A stretch of 8,494 bases of DNA from an uncultured Clostridia bacterium (GCA_934247125.1 CAKQIZ010000076.1:1-8494); one strand, 5' to 3'. Shown: positions 1 through 7,682, numbered from the stretch's first letter. Notes: generated from the sequence alone by a model not told the origin. Made by a program: numbers and translations.

Positions 1-66
1 GGCAGTCCTGATAAAATCAGCTATGATGGCCTGTAATATTTTCAGTTTTCTTTCACTTAAATCCAT
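1..66 (-). CDS. hrcA: Heat-inducible transcription repressor HrcA, N-terminal fragment
   Basis: Only the first 22 codons are in the window; the gene runs off the left edge. The peptide MDLSERKLKILQAIIADFIR matches the usual HrcA start (Met, a few residues, then a LTERQ-like and ILQAII-DYI pattern), which forms the first helix of the winged-helix DNA-binding domain. HrcA represses class I heat-shock operons by binding CIRCE, and its activity is tuned by GroEL. The start at 66 is supported by GGGAGG (73-78) six bases upstream. The CIRCE operator lies just before it at 83-109, so the gene is probably autoregulated and likely heads an hrcA-grpE-dnaK-dnaJ operon outside the window; those downstream genes are inferred. 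The short fragment alone would be weak evidence, but together with CIRCE the call is firm. Confidence 0.93.
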   Translation of the reverse strand, partial: MDLSERKLKILQAIIADFIRTA

Positions 67-82
67 CTTAGGCCTCCCGTTG

Positions 83-109
83 TTAGCACTCATCACTTCC
101 GAGTGCTAA
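83..109 (-). promoter_or_regulatory. CIRCE operator (HrcA binding site)
   Basis: A perfect 9-9-9 inverted repeat: TTAGCACTC, a nine-base spacer, then GAGTGCTAA. This is the exact CIRCE consensus. It sits between the promoter (120-148) and the hrcA ribosome binding site, so it would be in the 5' untranslated leader or overlap the transcription start. HrcA bound here should block transcription of hrcA and the genes after it until heat stress titrates GroEL. Confidence 0.98.
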
Positions 110-119
110 CTACAGTTTA

Positions 120-148
120 AATTTACCACCCCATGGGTATATTGTCAA
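120..148 (-). promoter_or_regulatory. Sigma-A type promoter of the hrcA heat-shock operon
   Basis: On the minus strand, a perfect -35 TTGACA (143-148) is followed by a 17-base spacer and a -10 TAAATT (120-125, 4 of 6 matches). The expected start point is about 112-114, immediately before CIRCE. This is the usual arrangement for HrcA-controlled operons: a strong vegetative promoter held off by the repressor, with no alternative heat-shock sigma factor needed. Confidence 0.88.
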
Positions 149-247
149 CACTTATTTCAAAAATTTTTATCGTTTACCGGTATTTTTTATCATTCATTTT
201 AAAAATAAAAAACATCGTAAAATATCCGTCGTCCTGCGCATCACTTT

Positions 248-3200
248 TCATTTTACCGCGACGAACTTTTTCGATCCGAACAGATACAGGTACGCCTCCT
301 TCACAGGCTTTTCGCATGCAGACTCCAGCGCCTCTCTGTATATGTCTATCTGACCTTCATACATCCGCACGAGCTCACGCTCACGTTCTTCGTTTCCCGC
401 ATAACTGTTCTTGTAATCGATCAGCACGATGCCGTCTTCCTCTTCGAAATAACAGTCTATGATACCCTGCACGATCGTATCTGCTCCTTTTACATTCCTG
501 CGAAGTATGAATTCGCGCTCCTTGTACAGATGCTCCGACATCGCTGCACGTCTTCCCGGATCTCCGCGGAAAAATGCTTCTATATCACCTGTACGCACCG
601 CAGCGGCTTCTTCATCCGTTATCGTACCGTCAGCCATAAGCCGTTCCACGGTCTCTCTGATATACACGCTGCCGCGCGCCGCCGCTTCCGCAAAGTCGAG
701 CTTTTCGATCACGAGATGCATCAGCGTACCGGTCTGCATACTGCTTATTCTGTCTCTTTCCATGGAAAACGCAGGCTGTGCGAGAGTCGTACTGCGTTCA
801 CCGCGTCCGTCCGGCAGTTCGCCGGCTGCAGCCTTTGCATATGCTGACATTGCAGCTGCGTTTTCTCCCGCCTCTGCTGCAAGCGCCTCCTGCCTGAGCC
901 TGTTGAGCTCCGTTACCGAATACTTCGATTTTACTCCCGAAACATCCATATAAGGATATTCGAACGAAAGCCTTTCATCTATCAGCTCTCTCAGACGATC
1001 ATCAGCACTCTCCCTGCTCATACCGAACACGTCGGCGATCCGCGCCCTGGAATGGACGCGCGCATCGTCACATGAGCCGTCTTCTCCGCCGTCCTCATGT
1101 ATCACGACATTCTCTGCCACATCAGTAAGCGGACCATACACCATCTCGATGAACGATCTGCCGATACCGACCGTGTCTTCAAGCTTCTGCGGATCCTTCA
1201 CAGTTCCCGTCAGCAGCAGCTGATCCATAGCTCTTGTCATCGCGACATAGAGGATCCTTATTTCCTCCTCAAATTCCTCATTCGCCTTCTGCGCCTCGAT
1301 CACACGCTGAAGCAGCGTCTTTCTGTGCCACTTTTCATCTCTGTTGACATAAGGCATGCCGATCGCAAAGTCCTTGTGCATGATGCTTCCGCTGCCCGCG
1401 CCTCTTGCCCGGATGCTTCTTCCCATCCCTGTCAGTATGACGACGGGGAACTCAAGCCCCTTGCTCTTGTGCACAGTCATCACGCGCACGACGTTCTCAT
1501 TTTCACCGATGACCTTCGCCTCCCCTATGGAGAGATTGTTTTTCTTCATCGCTTCTATATATGAAATGAAGCCATAAAGCCCGCTGTGGCTCGTCTGCTC
1601 GAACTGCCCCGCCTTTTCCACCAGCAGTCTCAGATTGGAAATACGCTGTTTTCCGGACGGCAGACCGCTGCAGTAGTCAAAGTAACCTGTATCGTAGAGC
1701 AGTATCCTCACGAGTTCTTCGAGCGTTACCGTGTTCTTGAGCTCTTTCCAGTATGCTATCTGCTGCAGCATTCGGCTGAGTTTTTCTTTCAGTGCTTCAT
1801 CCTCGCCGCCTTCTGCATATCCTCTCACAGCATCGTAAAAACTGCCGTCACGGTATTCGATCCGGACTGCCGCAAGCTCCTCGACAGAGAAGTCGAACAC
1901 AGGGCATCTCATAACGGATATCAGCGGTATGTCCTGATTCGTATTGTCTATCACGCGCAGGAGATTTGTGAATACCTGGACTTCGACTGTCTCGAAGTAC
2001 CCGCCCGTGTTTTCGCCGAAAGCAGGCACGCCTTCGTTGTTCAGAAAGCGCTCCAGCGTCTTTATGCCCGATCTGCTTCTGGAAAGCACGACGATATCGC
2101 GGTACTCCACATTTCTGTACACGCCTTGCTTTACATCATATATCTCTTTTCCGAGACTTTCCCGTATCAGCTTCAGTATCATCTTCTCCTCAGGCTTCGC
2201 ATCGTCATAGCTGCCGTTTTCCGAATCCTGCGTTTCCGGCACCATTATGTGACACTCTGTGTCCATGCCCGGATACTGATGATCTATAGTGCATTTGAGC
2301 CTGGCATTCTCATCGTATCCGTCCATTATCCGTCTGAACACGGTATTGACAGTTTCCGTGACAGCATATTTGCTCCTGAAATTGTTGCTCAGATCGATCT
2401 TGATGCTGTCTTCCTCGGACTCCTGTGCATAAAGCGCATACTTCGCCCTGAATATCTCCGGCTCGGCAAGCCTGAACTTGTAAATGCTCTGCTTGATGTC
2501 ACCTACCATGAACAGGTTGTCTTTTCCTGCGATCCGTCCTATGATCGTCTCCTGCAGCATATTGCTGTCCTGGAACTCGTCTATGAATATGTATCTGAAT
2601 CTGTCGCGGTACTCCGCCGCCACGAGATCATCACTGAGTATGTCGATGGCATAATGCATGACATCATCAAAATCGACGATGTTCTTATCGGCTTTTTTCT
2701 GTTTGAATATATACTCAAAGTCCTCTATGAGTCCTGTCAGGTATCTCGTATCATCATACAGAAGCTTCAGTTCTTCATCATATTCGCCAGGACTGCGCTG
2801 ATAATATTTTTTGCGCAGGTCGTCCAGGATCTTTTTGCCGTTTTTTCGCAAAGACGCCACGTGATCTTTTACCACGGCGTAGTCGTCCTTCTGGTCTTTA
2901 GCGGCTCGCATCTGATTGAATTTCACACTGTTCAGGAATCTGCCGAAAATGCTGATACGTTCAGCCGGAGACAAGACTGACATATCCCGCTCCCCATCTC
3001 CCGAAGCCATGCCGGATATCAGCTGCGCATCGGCCTGCGCCTTTTCGAAAAGACCTTCTATTCCAGCCACTTCAAGCACATCTGCAGCCTTTGCATAAAG
3101 CTCTGCAGCCTCTCTCAGCTGACGCGACGTTTCTTCTGCCACGAACTCGTCCAGTTTCAGTGCTGTCGACGGAGAATCACTGCCCAGCTTCTCCGCTGAC

Positions 3201-3772
3201 TCCTTCGCCCACGTCATATAGTGCGGTATACTGCGCATCTCATCGTAAAGCGCTATGATATTCTGCTTGATCCTGTTCTCGCTGCGGTCGCTGCTGTAAT
3301 TCCTGAGAAAAGCCGAAAATCTGTCGTAGTCGTCGCTGAATCTCACGTCGAACAGCTCATTGACGGATTCGTTCTTCATGATCGACACTGCAGTGTCGTC
3401 GCCTATCCTGAAGCCCGGCTCCAGATCCGTGACGTAGAAATATCTGCGCATCACTTCCAGTGCAAATGTATGGAACGTGCTGATGCTTGCTCTGGGCATC
3501 AGTAACAGCTGACGCTTCAGGAACTGCCTGTCGGCTCCGGGCTTTTCCATCTGTTCTCTTATCGCCTTTTCGAGACGCGCCTTCATCTCTGCCGATGCAG
3601 CGTTCGTGAATGTGGTTATCAGGAACCTGTCTATATCGGTCTTGTCTTCGAGCACAAGGCTCTTGATCCTCTCTATCAGGACGGCGGTCTTTCCTGATCC
3701 TGCCGCCGCCGACACCAGTATGTTCCTGTCTCTCGTTTCTATAGTTTTTTTCTGTGCATCAGTCCACTGCAT
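248..3772 (-). CDS. addA: ATP-dependent helicase/nuclease subunit A (AddA)
   Basis: AddA is the motor and one nuclease of the AddAB complex, which resects double-strand DNA ends to a Chi-type site and prepares 3' strands for RecA. The 1174 residues are near the family's usual length of about 1200. UvrD/Rep superfamily 1A motifs appear in order: Walker A AAAGSGKT (22-29), motif Ia FTNAASAEMKAR (55-66), motif II IDEFQDSN (397-404), motif III GDIKQSIYKFR (424-434), motif IV NFRS (464-467), motif V TVHKSKGLEFP (766-776) and motif VI YVAMTRAMDQLL (842-853). The C-terminal RecB-type nuclease is complete: GTLMH (1015-1019), E1087, D1106, D1119-Y-K1121 and Q1141/Y1145. The start at 3772 gives the expected MQWTDAQ beginning, with GGGGTGG six bases upstream. 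addB is normally just upstream, but here that position is occupied by divergent gpmI. No clear terminator separates addA from the hrcA promoter. Confidence 0.97.
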   Translation of the reverse strand: MQWTDAQKKTIETRDRNILVSAAAGSGKTAVLIERIKSLVLEDKTDIDRFLITTFTNAASAEMKARLEKAIREQMEKPGADRQFLKRQLLLMPRASISTFHTFALEVMRRYFYVTDLEPGFRIGDDTAVSIMKNESVNELFDVRFSDDYDRFSAFLRNYSSDRSENRIKQNIIALYDEMRSIPHYMTWAKESAEKLGSDSPSTALKLDEFVAEETSRQLREAAELYAKAADVLEVAGIEGLFEKAQADAQLISGMASGDGERDMSVLSPAERISIFGRFLNSVKFNQMRAAKDQKDDYAVVKDHVASLRKNGKKILDDLRKKYYQRSPGEYDEELKLLYDDTRYLTGLIEDFEYIFKQKKADKNIVDFDDVMHYAIDILSDDLVAAEYRDRFRYIFIDEFQDSNMLQETIIGRIAGKDNLFMVGDIKQSIYKFRLAEPEIFRAKYALYAQESEEDSIKIDLSNNFRSKYAVTETVNTVFRRIMDGYDENARLKCTIDHQYPGMDTECHIMVPETQDSENGSYDDAKPEEKMILKLIRESLGKEIYDVKQGVYRNVEYRDIVVLSRSRSGIKTLERFLNNEGVPAFGENTGGYFETVEVQVFTNLLRVIDNTNQDIPLISVMRCPVFDFSVEELAAVRIEYRDGSFYDAVRGYAEGGEDEALKEKLSRMLQQIAYWKELKNTVTLEELVRILLYDTGYFDYCSGLPSGKQRISNLRLLVEKAGQFEQTSHSGLYGFISYIEAMKKNNLSIGEAKVIGENENVVRVMTVHKSKGLEFPVVILTGMGRSIRARGAGSGSIMHKDFAIGMPYVNRDEKWHRKTLLQRVIEAQKANEEFEEEIRILYVAMTRAMDQLLLTGTVKDPQKLEDTVGIGRSFIEMVYGPLTDVAENVVIHEDGGEDGSCDDARVHSRARIADVFGMSRESADDRLRELIDERLSFEYPYMDVSGVKSKYSVTELNRLRQEALAAEAGENAAAMSAYAKAAAGELPDGRGERSTTLAQPAFSMERDRISSMQTGTLMHLVIEKLDFAEAAARGSVYIRETVERLMADGTITDEEAAAVRTGDIEAFFRGDPGRRAAMSEHLYKEREFILRRNVKGADTIVQGIIDCYFEEEDGIVLIDYKNSYAGNEERERELVRMYEGQIDIYREALESACEKPVKEAYLYLFGSKKFVAVK

Positions 3773-3808
3773 CTTGCGCCACCCCGTACTTTACATGATA
3801 TATCATTT

Positions 3809-3837
3809 ATTATATCAAATAATTTTTCTCATAACAA
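3809..3837 (-). promoter_or_regulatory. Probable promoter of addA
   Basis: On the minus strand, -35 TTGTTA (3832-3837, 4 of 6) is followed by a 17-base spacer and a perfect -10 TATAAT (3809-3814), preceded by TGA so that it also forms an extended -10. The expected start is near 3802, about 30 bases before the addA start codon. A 12-base perfect palindrome, ATGATATATCAT (3795-3806), overlaps that start point and could be an operator or chance in AT-rich DNA. Confidence 0.7.
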
Positions 3838-3860
3838 TTCAAAGGCTTATGGTGTATAAT
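3831..3860 (+). promoter_or_regulatory. Probable promoter of gpmI, back-to-back with the addA promoter
   Basis: On the plus strand there is a perfect -10 TATAAT (3855-3860). The best -35 is ATAACA (3831-3836, 4 of 6) at 18 bases. That -35 occupies nearly the same bases as the addA -35 on the other strand (3832-3837). The expected start is near 3867, giving a leader of about 30 bases. The -10 is convincing; the -35 is weaker. Confidence 0.6.
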
Positions 3861-3896
3861 AGGAGTCAGAAAAATATTTAACGAGAGGTAATAATC

Positions 3897-5420
3897 ATGA
3901 AAAAATTCAACCGTCCGACAATGCTTATGATCTTAGACGGATACGGTCTCAATAAAGAAACGACCGGCAATGCTATCGCCGCTGCCGACAAACCGCACCT
4001 TGACGAGATATTCACGAAATATCCTTCCACATCGCTGAAAGCCTGCGGACTGGACGTCGGGCTCCCCGAGGGGCAGATGGGCAACTCTGAGGTCGGCCAT
4101 CTCAACATCGGAGCCGGACGCATAGTGTATCAGGATCTTACGATGATCACAAAGGCGATCGAGGATGGCTCGTTCTTTGAAAACAAAGCGTTTCTCAAGG
4201 CTGTCGATCACGTGAAGAAAAACGGCTCGACGCTGCATCTGCTGGGGCTGCTGTCTGACGGCGGAGTCCACAGCCACATAAACCATCTTCTGGCGCTCAT
4301 AGATCTTGCAAAGAAACACGGTATCGGGAAGCTGTGCGTGCACTGTTTCCTCGACGGTCGTGACGTGCCGCCAAGATGCGCGCAGAAATATATCGACATG
4401 CTTACCGGCCATTTGGAAAAGGCAGGTATCGGCACGCTTGGCGTGATCTCCGGCAGATATTACGCGATGGACAGAGACAAGCGCTGGGACAGAGTGGAAA
4501 AGGCGTATGATGCGATGACCATCGGCGAAGGCATGCATGCCGCTTCCGGAAAAGAAGCGATCGACGCCGCTTATGAGAGAGATGAAAACGATGAATTCGT
4601 ACTGCCGACTGTGATCGACGGCGCACTGCCTGTAGACGACGGTGACGCGATGATCATGTTCAACTTCAGACCTGACAGAGCGAGAGAGATCACGAGGACT
4701 TTCGTAGACAGGGATTTTGACGGCTTTGACAGAAAGAAAAAAGTATCAGACATCTGCTACATATGCATGACTCAGTACGACGCCGAAATGCCGAATGTTA
4801 CGCTGGCATTCCCGCCGGAGACGCTTCACAACACTCTCGGTGAATACATCGCATCTCTGGGACTGACGCAGCTCAGGATCGCTGAAACTGAAAAATATGC
4901 TCATGTTACGTTCTTCTTCAACGGTGGAGTCGAAGCTCCGAACAGAAATGAAGACCGCATACTGATACCGTCGCCTAAAGTTGCTACGTATGACATGCAG
5001 CCTGAAATGAGCGCCTGCGAAGTCACCGAAAAAGTACTCGAGGCGATCGATACTGACAAATACGATCTGATCATACTCAATTTCGCAAATGCTGACATGG
5101 TCGGTCACACCGGTGTGATGAAGGCCGCAGTCGAAGCGATAGAAACGCTCGACAAATGCGTTCCGAGGATCGCTGATGCGATACTTGCAAAGGACGGTCA
5201 GATACTGCTGACAGCAGATCACGGCAATGCCGACGTGATGCTGGACAGGGACGGCAACGTCGTTACCGCACATTCGCTCAACGACGTTCCGCTCGTACAT
5301 ATCGCGAACCACCCTTCACAGCTCAGGGACGGCGGTCGTCTGAGCGATATCGCACCGACTATACTCAAGCTCATGAATCTCGATATCCCTGAGGAAATGA
5401 CCGGTAAACCGCTTGTATAG
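3897..5420 (+). CDS. gpmI: 2,3-bisphosphoglycerate-independent phosphoglycerate mutase
   Basis: This cytoplasmic enzyme interconverts 3-phosphoglycerate and 2-phosphoglycerate in glycolysis and gluconeogenesis through a phosphoserine intermediate, using two Mn2+ ions. The 507 residues match the usual family length of about 510. Alkaline-phosphatase-fold metal and catalytic signatures are visible: D14 in LDGYG near the N-terminus, the catalytic Ser64 in GNSEVGH (62-68), LLSDGGVHSH with H125, LDGRDVPP (152-159), then NADMVGHTGV and TADHGNADVM towards the C-terminus. The start at 3897 is supported by GAGAGGT (3883-3889) seven bases upstream. It is transcribed alone, divergent from addA and closed by its own terminator (5542-5586). 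It is therefore not in the gapA-pgk-tpi-gpmI-eno cluster common in Firmicutes, at least not at this locus. No key residue appears to be missing. Confidence 0.98.
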   Translation: MKKFNRPTMLMILDGYGLNKETTGNAIAAADKPHLDEIFTKYPSTSLKACGLDVGLPEGQMGNSEVGHLNIGAGRIVYQDLTMITKAIEDGSFFENKAFLKAVDHVKKNGSTLHLLGLLSDGGVHSHINHLLALIDLAKKHGIGKLCVHCFLDGRDVPPRCAQKYIDMLTGHLEKAGIGTLGVISGRYYAMDRDKRWDRVEKAYDAMTIGEGMHAASGKEAIDAAYERDENDEFVLPTVIDGALPVDDGDAMIMFNFRPDRAREITRTFVDRDFDGFDRKKKVSDICYICMTQYDAEMPNVTLAFPPETLHNTLGEYIASLGLTQLRIAETEKYAHVTFFFNGGVEAPNRNEDRILIPSPKVATYDMQPEMSACEVTEKVLEAIDTDKYDLIILNFANADMVGHTGVMKAAVEAIETLDKCVPRIADAILAKDGQILLTADHGNADVMLDRDGNVVTAHSLNDVPLVHIANHPSQLRDGGRLSDIAPTILKLMNLDIPEEMTGKPLV

Positions 5421-5455
5421 CTTAGCTTGCCACCGCAGGCGACACGGCACACCGC

Positions 5456-5507
5456 CCGGCAGTCTCTTGCTGACAGTCCGGCTGCCGGACCTCAGACCGG
5501 CTGCAGG
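5456..5507 (+). repeat. GC-rich repeat and hairpin stretch after gpmI
   Basis: The 316-base gap between gpmI and the next gene begins with an unusually GC-rich segment with no coding potential that I can support. It contains a near-perfect palindrome, GTCCGGC-T-GCCGGAC (5476-5490). A 12-base direct repeat, CAG(T/A)CCGGCTGC, occurs at 5474-5485 and 5493-5504 with a 19-base period. An alternative stem pairs CCGGCAG (5456-5462) with CTGCCGG (5482-5488). It lies before the gpmI terminator, so it would be in the gpmI 3' untranslated RNA. The function is unknown. The rest of the gap holds the two facing terminators and two copies of CATATGAA (5603-5610 and 5623-5630). Confidence 0.5.
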
Positions 5508-5541
5508 TGAAACCCTTACAACTTGACATGTACCCGTCTAA

Positions 5542-5586
5542 AGCTGACGTATCAGTAAAACAGATGCCGATACGTCAGTTCTTTTT
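5542..5586 (+). terminator. Intrinsic terminator of gpmI
   Basis: A perfect 10-bp stem, CTGACGTATC (5544-5553) with GATACGTCAG (5569-5578), is extended by one G-U and one A-U pair at its base. The loop is 15 bases, and TTCTTTTT follows (5579-5586). The run of T lies on the plus-strand side, matching the direction of gpmI, which ends about 120 bases upstream. Confidence 0.9.
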
Positions 5587-5666
5587 ATGCACAGCAGCGG
5601 ATCATATGAAACCACTGAATGACATATGAACTTGTCGGCACCTGCGCTGCCTGTGTCTTCGCACAG

Positions 5667-5700
5667 AAAAACATGGCCGCTCTTTTACAGAACAGCCATG
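5667..5700 (-). terminator. Intrinsic terminator of the small acidic protein gene
   Basis: On the minus strand, CATGGCTGTTCT pairs with AGAGCGGCCATG to give a 12-bp stem with two G-U pairs and a five-base loop (5672-5700). Five T residues follow (5671 down to 5667). It begins 37 bases after the stop codon of the 5737-6042 gene. It faces the gpmI terminator about 80 bases away, so the two units are insulated in both directions. Confidence 0.88.
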
Positions 5701-5736
5701 CCTTAAATCAATATTATATGGTTTTATCAGATCTGT

Positions 5737-6042
5737 CTATGCGAAAAGAACAGTCTTGTTTGCAAGAACGAGTTTCACGTCTTCGTTGCTGCTTGTGATG
5801 TTGTCTTTTTCTGCAACATCGGATTCAGCCTTGAGCGCTGCCTCCATCTCTGCGATCAGTGCGTTTGCTGCAGTCTCATCTGCCTTGCCTGCCTCATCGG
5901 CTTCGACAAACTTCTCACACGCCTTCATCAGCTCCTGATTAGGCTTTCCTGACGGGAACCCACAGAAGAAAAATGCATCAATCTTGAATTTTTCATTCTC
6001 CGCGATTCCTTTTATTTTAGCTATGATTTCTTCTCTGCTCAT
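5737..6042 (-). CDS. Small acidic protein of unknown function (101 aa)
   Basis: I do not recognise this protein with confidence. It is 101 residues, rich in Glu, Lys and Ala, has no signal peptide or membrane segment, and should be soluble and cytoplasmic. It starts with a charged helix (MSREEIIAKIKGIAENEKFK), then a hydrophobic patch IDAFFFCGFPSG (21-32) with Cys27. A long predicted helical, Ala/Glu-rich middle follows (about 36-75, including Cys42 and ALIAEMEAAL at 61-70). The tail DVKLVLANKTVLFA is again hydrophobic. It is very probably real: GGAGGTT (6049-6055) lies six bases before the start, there is a strong promoter (6113-6141), and a perfect-looking terminator follows the stop. The single-gene unit and strong signals suggest good expression. 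The middle segment faintly recalls small clostridial proteins sometimes auto-annotated as Hsp90-like, but that is from memory and unverified. Confidence 0.88.
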   Translation of the reverse strand: MSREEIIAKIKGIAENEKFKIDAFFFCGFPSGKPNQELMKACEKFVEADEAGKADETAANALIAEMEAALKAESDVAEKDNITSSNEDVKLVLANKTVLFA

Positions 6043-6112
6043 TTTGATAACCTCCAGATGTATATCTAACTTATTATTATAATCACTCTGATTATTTTAC
6101 CCATTAATTAAA

Positions 6113-6141
6113 ATGGTAACATTTGCGCCAATTGGTGTCAA
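6113..6141 (-). promoter_or_regulatory. Promoter of the 101-aa protein gene
   Basis: On the minus strand, a perfect -35 TTGACA (6136-6141) is followed by a 17-base spacer and -10 TACCAT (6113-6118, 4 of 6), with TGT before it forming an extended -10. The start is expected near 6106, giving a leader of about 64 bases. The spacer contains the palindrome CCAATTGG (6128-6135). The -10 overlaps an imperfect inverted repeat, CCATT...AATGG (6101-6116). Either could bind a regulator, but neither matches a site I know. Confidence 0.75.
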
Positions 6142-6181
6142 GTTCAAAATGAAAAAGTCGTCTCAACTGTCGACTCAGCCA

Positions 6182-6226
6182 GAAAAGCACCCGGTCAGTG
6201 AAATCGTTCATTAACGGGTGCTTTCT
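6182..6226 (-). terminator. Hairpin terminator downstream of the APC permease
   Basis: A 10-bp perfect stem, AAAGCACCCG (6184-6193) with CGGGTGCTTT (6215-6224), extends at its base with one bulged A. Inside it continues as a further imperfect stem closed by a four-base loop (6203-6206), so nearly the whole 45 bases can fold. It lies about 55 bases after the permease stop and before the promoter of the next gene. The T tail on the minus strand is short and partly within the stem, so it is less canonical than the other terminators here. It may work from both directions. Confidence 0.7.
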
Positions 6227-6278
6227 GTATTGGTATGATTATTAAAAATCGGGCACACAAATGGTGAGTTGTACGCTC

Positions 6279-7682
6279 TTAGTTCTGTTCTGCAAACAGC
6301 AGTCTTTCTCTTTCGAGCGGAGAAACGTTACGATTCTTTGCTCTGGCATAAAGAGCCAGGACAAGCCCCAATGCGAACCAGCCGCATACGAGAAGCCATT
6401 CGATCGAAGCCAGAGGGCTAGGACCCATTGGCAGGTACAAGTAAGCGAAGAAGCATACAACGCCGATCGAAACTGCGCCAACAAGCTTAGCATGTTTGAT
6501 CTTATAAGGTCTTTCAAGCTCAGGCTGCCTAACTCTCAGGAAGATGAATGACAAAGTTACCATCAGATAAACGATAACTACGCCGAATGAACTTGCATTT
6601 ACAAACCATGTCAGAGCACCTGAGCCGAGGAGACACGAGAACGTTGACAGAGCTCCGCAGAACAGCACTGCATTGCTTGGTGTGTGATACTTAGGATGAA
6701 CCTTAGCAAGGAAGCCTGGAAGCATCTTTGCATTTGCGAGTGAAAATAGCACTCTTGCACCGCCGTAGAGGAATCCGTTCCAGCTTGTCAGGATACCGCA
6801 CATTGCACCTACGATACATACCTTGCCCCAGACAGGACTTCCGAAAGCGTATGCCATCGCGTCTGCTACAGGGATAACTCCGTTTGTACGAACTTCTGTC
6901 GGAGCCGAAACACATGTTGCGAATATCATCAGCATGTACCATGCAGCTGCCATACAGATCGAGATTATCAGGATCTTGGGGATCTTCTTGAGAGGCACAT
7001 CCATTTCTCCTGCTGACTGAGGTATAACGTCAAAGCCTACGAACATTGCAGGAACCATCAGCAGTACTACTGTGAATCCTTTGAAATCCGTGAGGAGCGG
7101 CTTAGTGTATTCCACATCTCCGAATGCAGCTCCGCCTGTAAGGAACAGGATCCCTACGACGATGAGTCCTAAAGTTGCGATAGTCTGGAATACTGCTGCC
7201 TGTTTTGCTCCAAAGTAGTTTACTATCGTGATTATCACTGAAACGATTACTGAAACGAGACATACTGTGACCCATACGTCAGCGCCCTGTACCGACCACA
7301 GATGTCCGATCTCCGGTATGGGAACTATGTAGTTCAGAGCTGTCGCGAATGCCGGTCCTTCCCATGCTGCAACACCCAGATAAGCGAATGCTGTTGCAAG
7401 ACCTGCGATAACTGCCGGCCAGTAACCCATCGATTTGTAAGAGAACACCACGCTGCCTCCTGTGTAAGGGATAGCCGGTGTAAGTTCCGCATATACGAGA
7501 CCTACAAAAATGCAAAGCACTGCTCCCACTACGTAAGCCAGAATGGCACCCAGCATACCTGCTGAAGCTGCCCACTGACCTGATAACATTATCCAGCCCC
7601 AGCCTATCATCGTTCCGAAAGCCATGGCAAGTACGTCTCTTTGTTTAAATGACTTTTCCAATGTCTGATTGTTTGTACTCAT
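6279..7682 (-). CDS. APC-family amino acid permease
   Basis: This is a secondary transporter of the amino acid-polyamine-organocation superfamily in the cytoplasmic membrane. I count about 12 hydrophobic helices across 467 residues, the usual size. Helix 1 carries the substrate-site glycine motif as GTMIGWGWIM (23-32), helix 2 spans about 41-63, and the conserved PYTGGSVVFSYKSMG loop/helix is at 72-86. Helix 6 reads FVGFDVIPQSAGEM (214-227), which matches the family's F-FDVIPQ-AGE pattern. The substrate cannot be read from sequence; amino acid uptake or exchange is likely. An in-frame GTG at 7694 would add four residues, but I chose ATG at 7682 because TGAGGAT lies directly upstream at the right spacing, while the GTG overlaps that site. 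It is a single-gene unit with its own terminator. Its upstream region holds a sigma-54-like element and a CodY-like site, which would suit a permease regulated by nutrient state. Confidence 0.93.
   Translation of the reverse strand: MSTNNQTLEKSFKQRDVLAMAFGTMIGWGWIMLSGQWAASAGMLGAILAYVVGAVLCIFVGLVYAELTPAIPYTGGSVVFSYKSMGYWPAVIAGLATAFAYLGVAAWEGPAFATALNYIVPIPEIGHLWSVQGADVWVTVCLVSVIVSVIITIVNYFGAKQAAVFQTIATLGLIVVGILFLTGGAAFGDVEYTKPLLTDFKGFTVVLLMVPAMFVGFDVIPQSAGEMDVPLKKIPKILIISICMAAAWYMLMIFATCVSAPTEVRTNGVIPVADAMAYAFGSPVWGKVCIVGAMCGILTSWNGFLYGGARVLFSLANAKMLPGFLAKVHPKYHTPSNAVLFCGALSTFSCLLGSGALTWFVNASSFGVVIVYLMVTLSFIFLRVRQPELERPYKIKHAKLVGAVSIGVVCFFAYLYLPMGPSPLASIEWLLVCGWFALGLVLALYARAKNRNVSPLERERLLFAEQN

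Noticed and set aside
1586..2980. A long open frame (464 codons) on the plus strand opposite addA
   Set aside because: It lies wholly antisense to well-conserved addA helicase motifs, has no convincing ribosome binding site, and has a His/Ile/Leu/Arg-rich composition typical of reversed coding sequence. It is a shadow.
5523..5528. TTGACA before the gpmI terminator, considered as the -35 of a small RNA
   Set aside because: No acceptable -10 lies 16-18 bases downstream (GACGTA at 17), and the terminator begins within that distance.
6136..6180. Sequence before the permease terminator, considered as a remnant insertion-sequence end
   Set aside because: No matching inverted end, target duplication or transposase fragment is visible, and the left part is explained by the -35 of the 101-aa gene.
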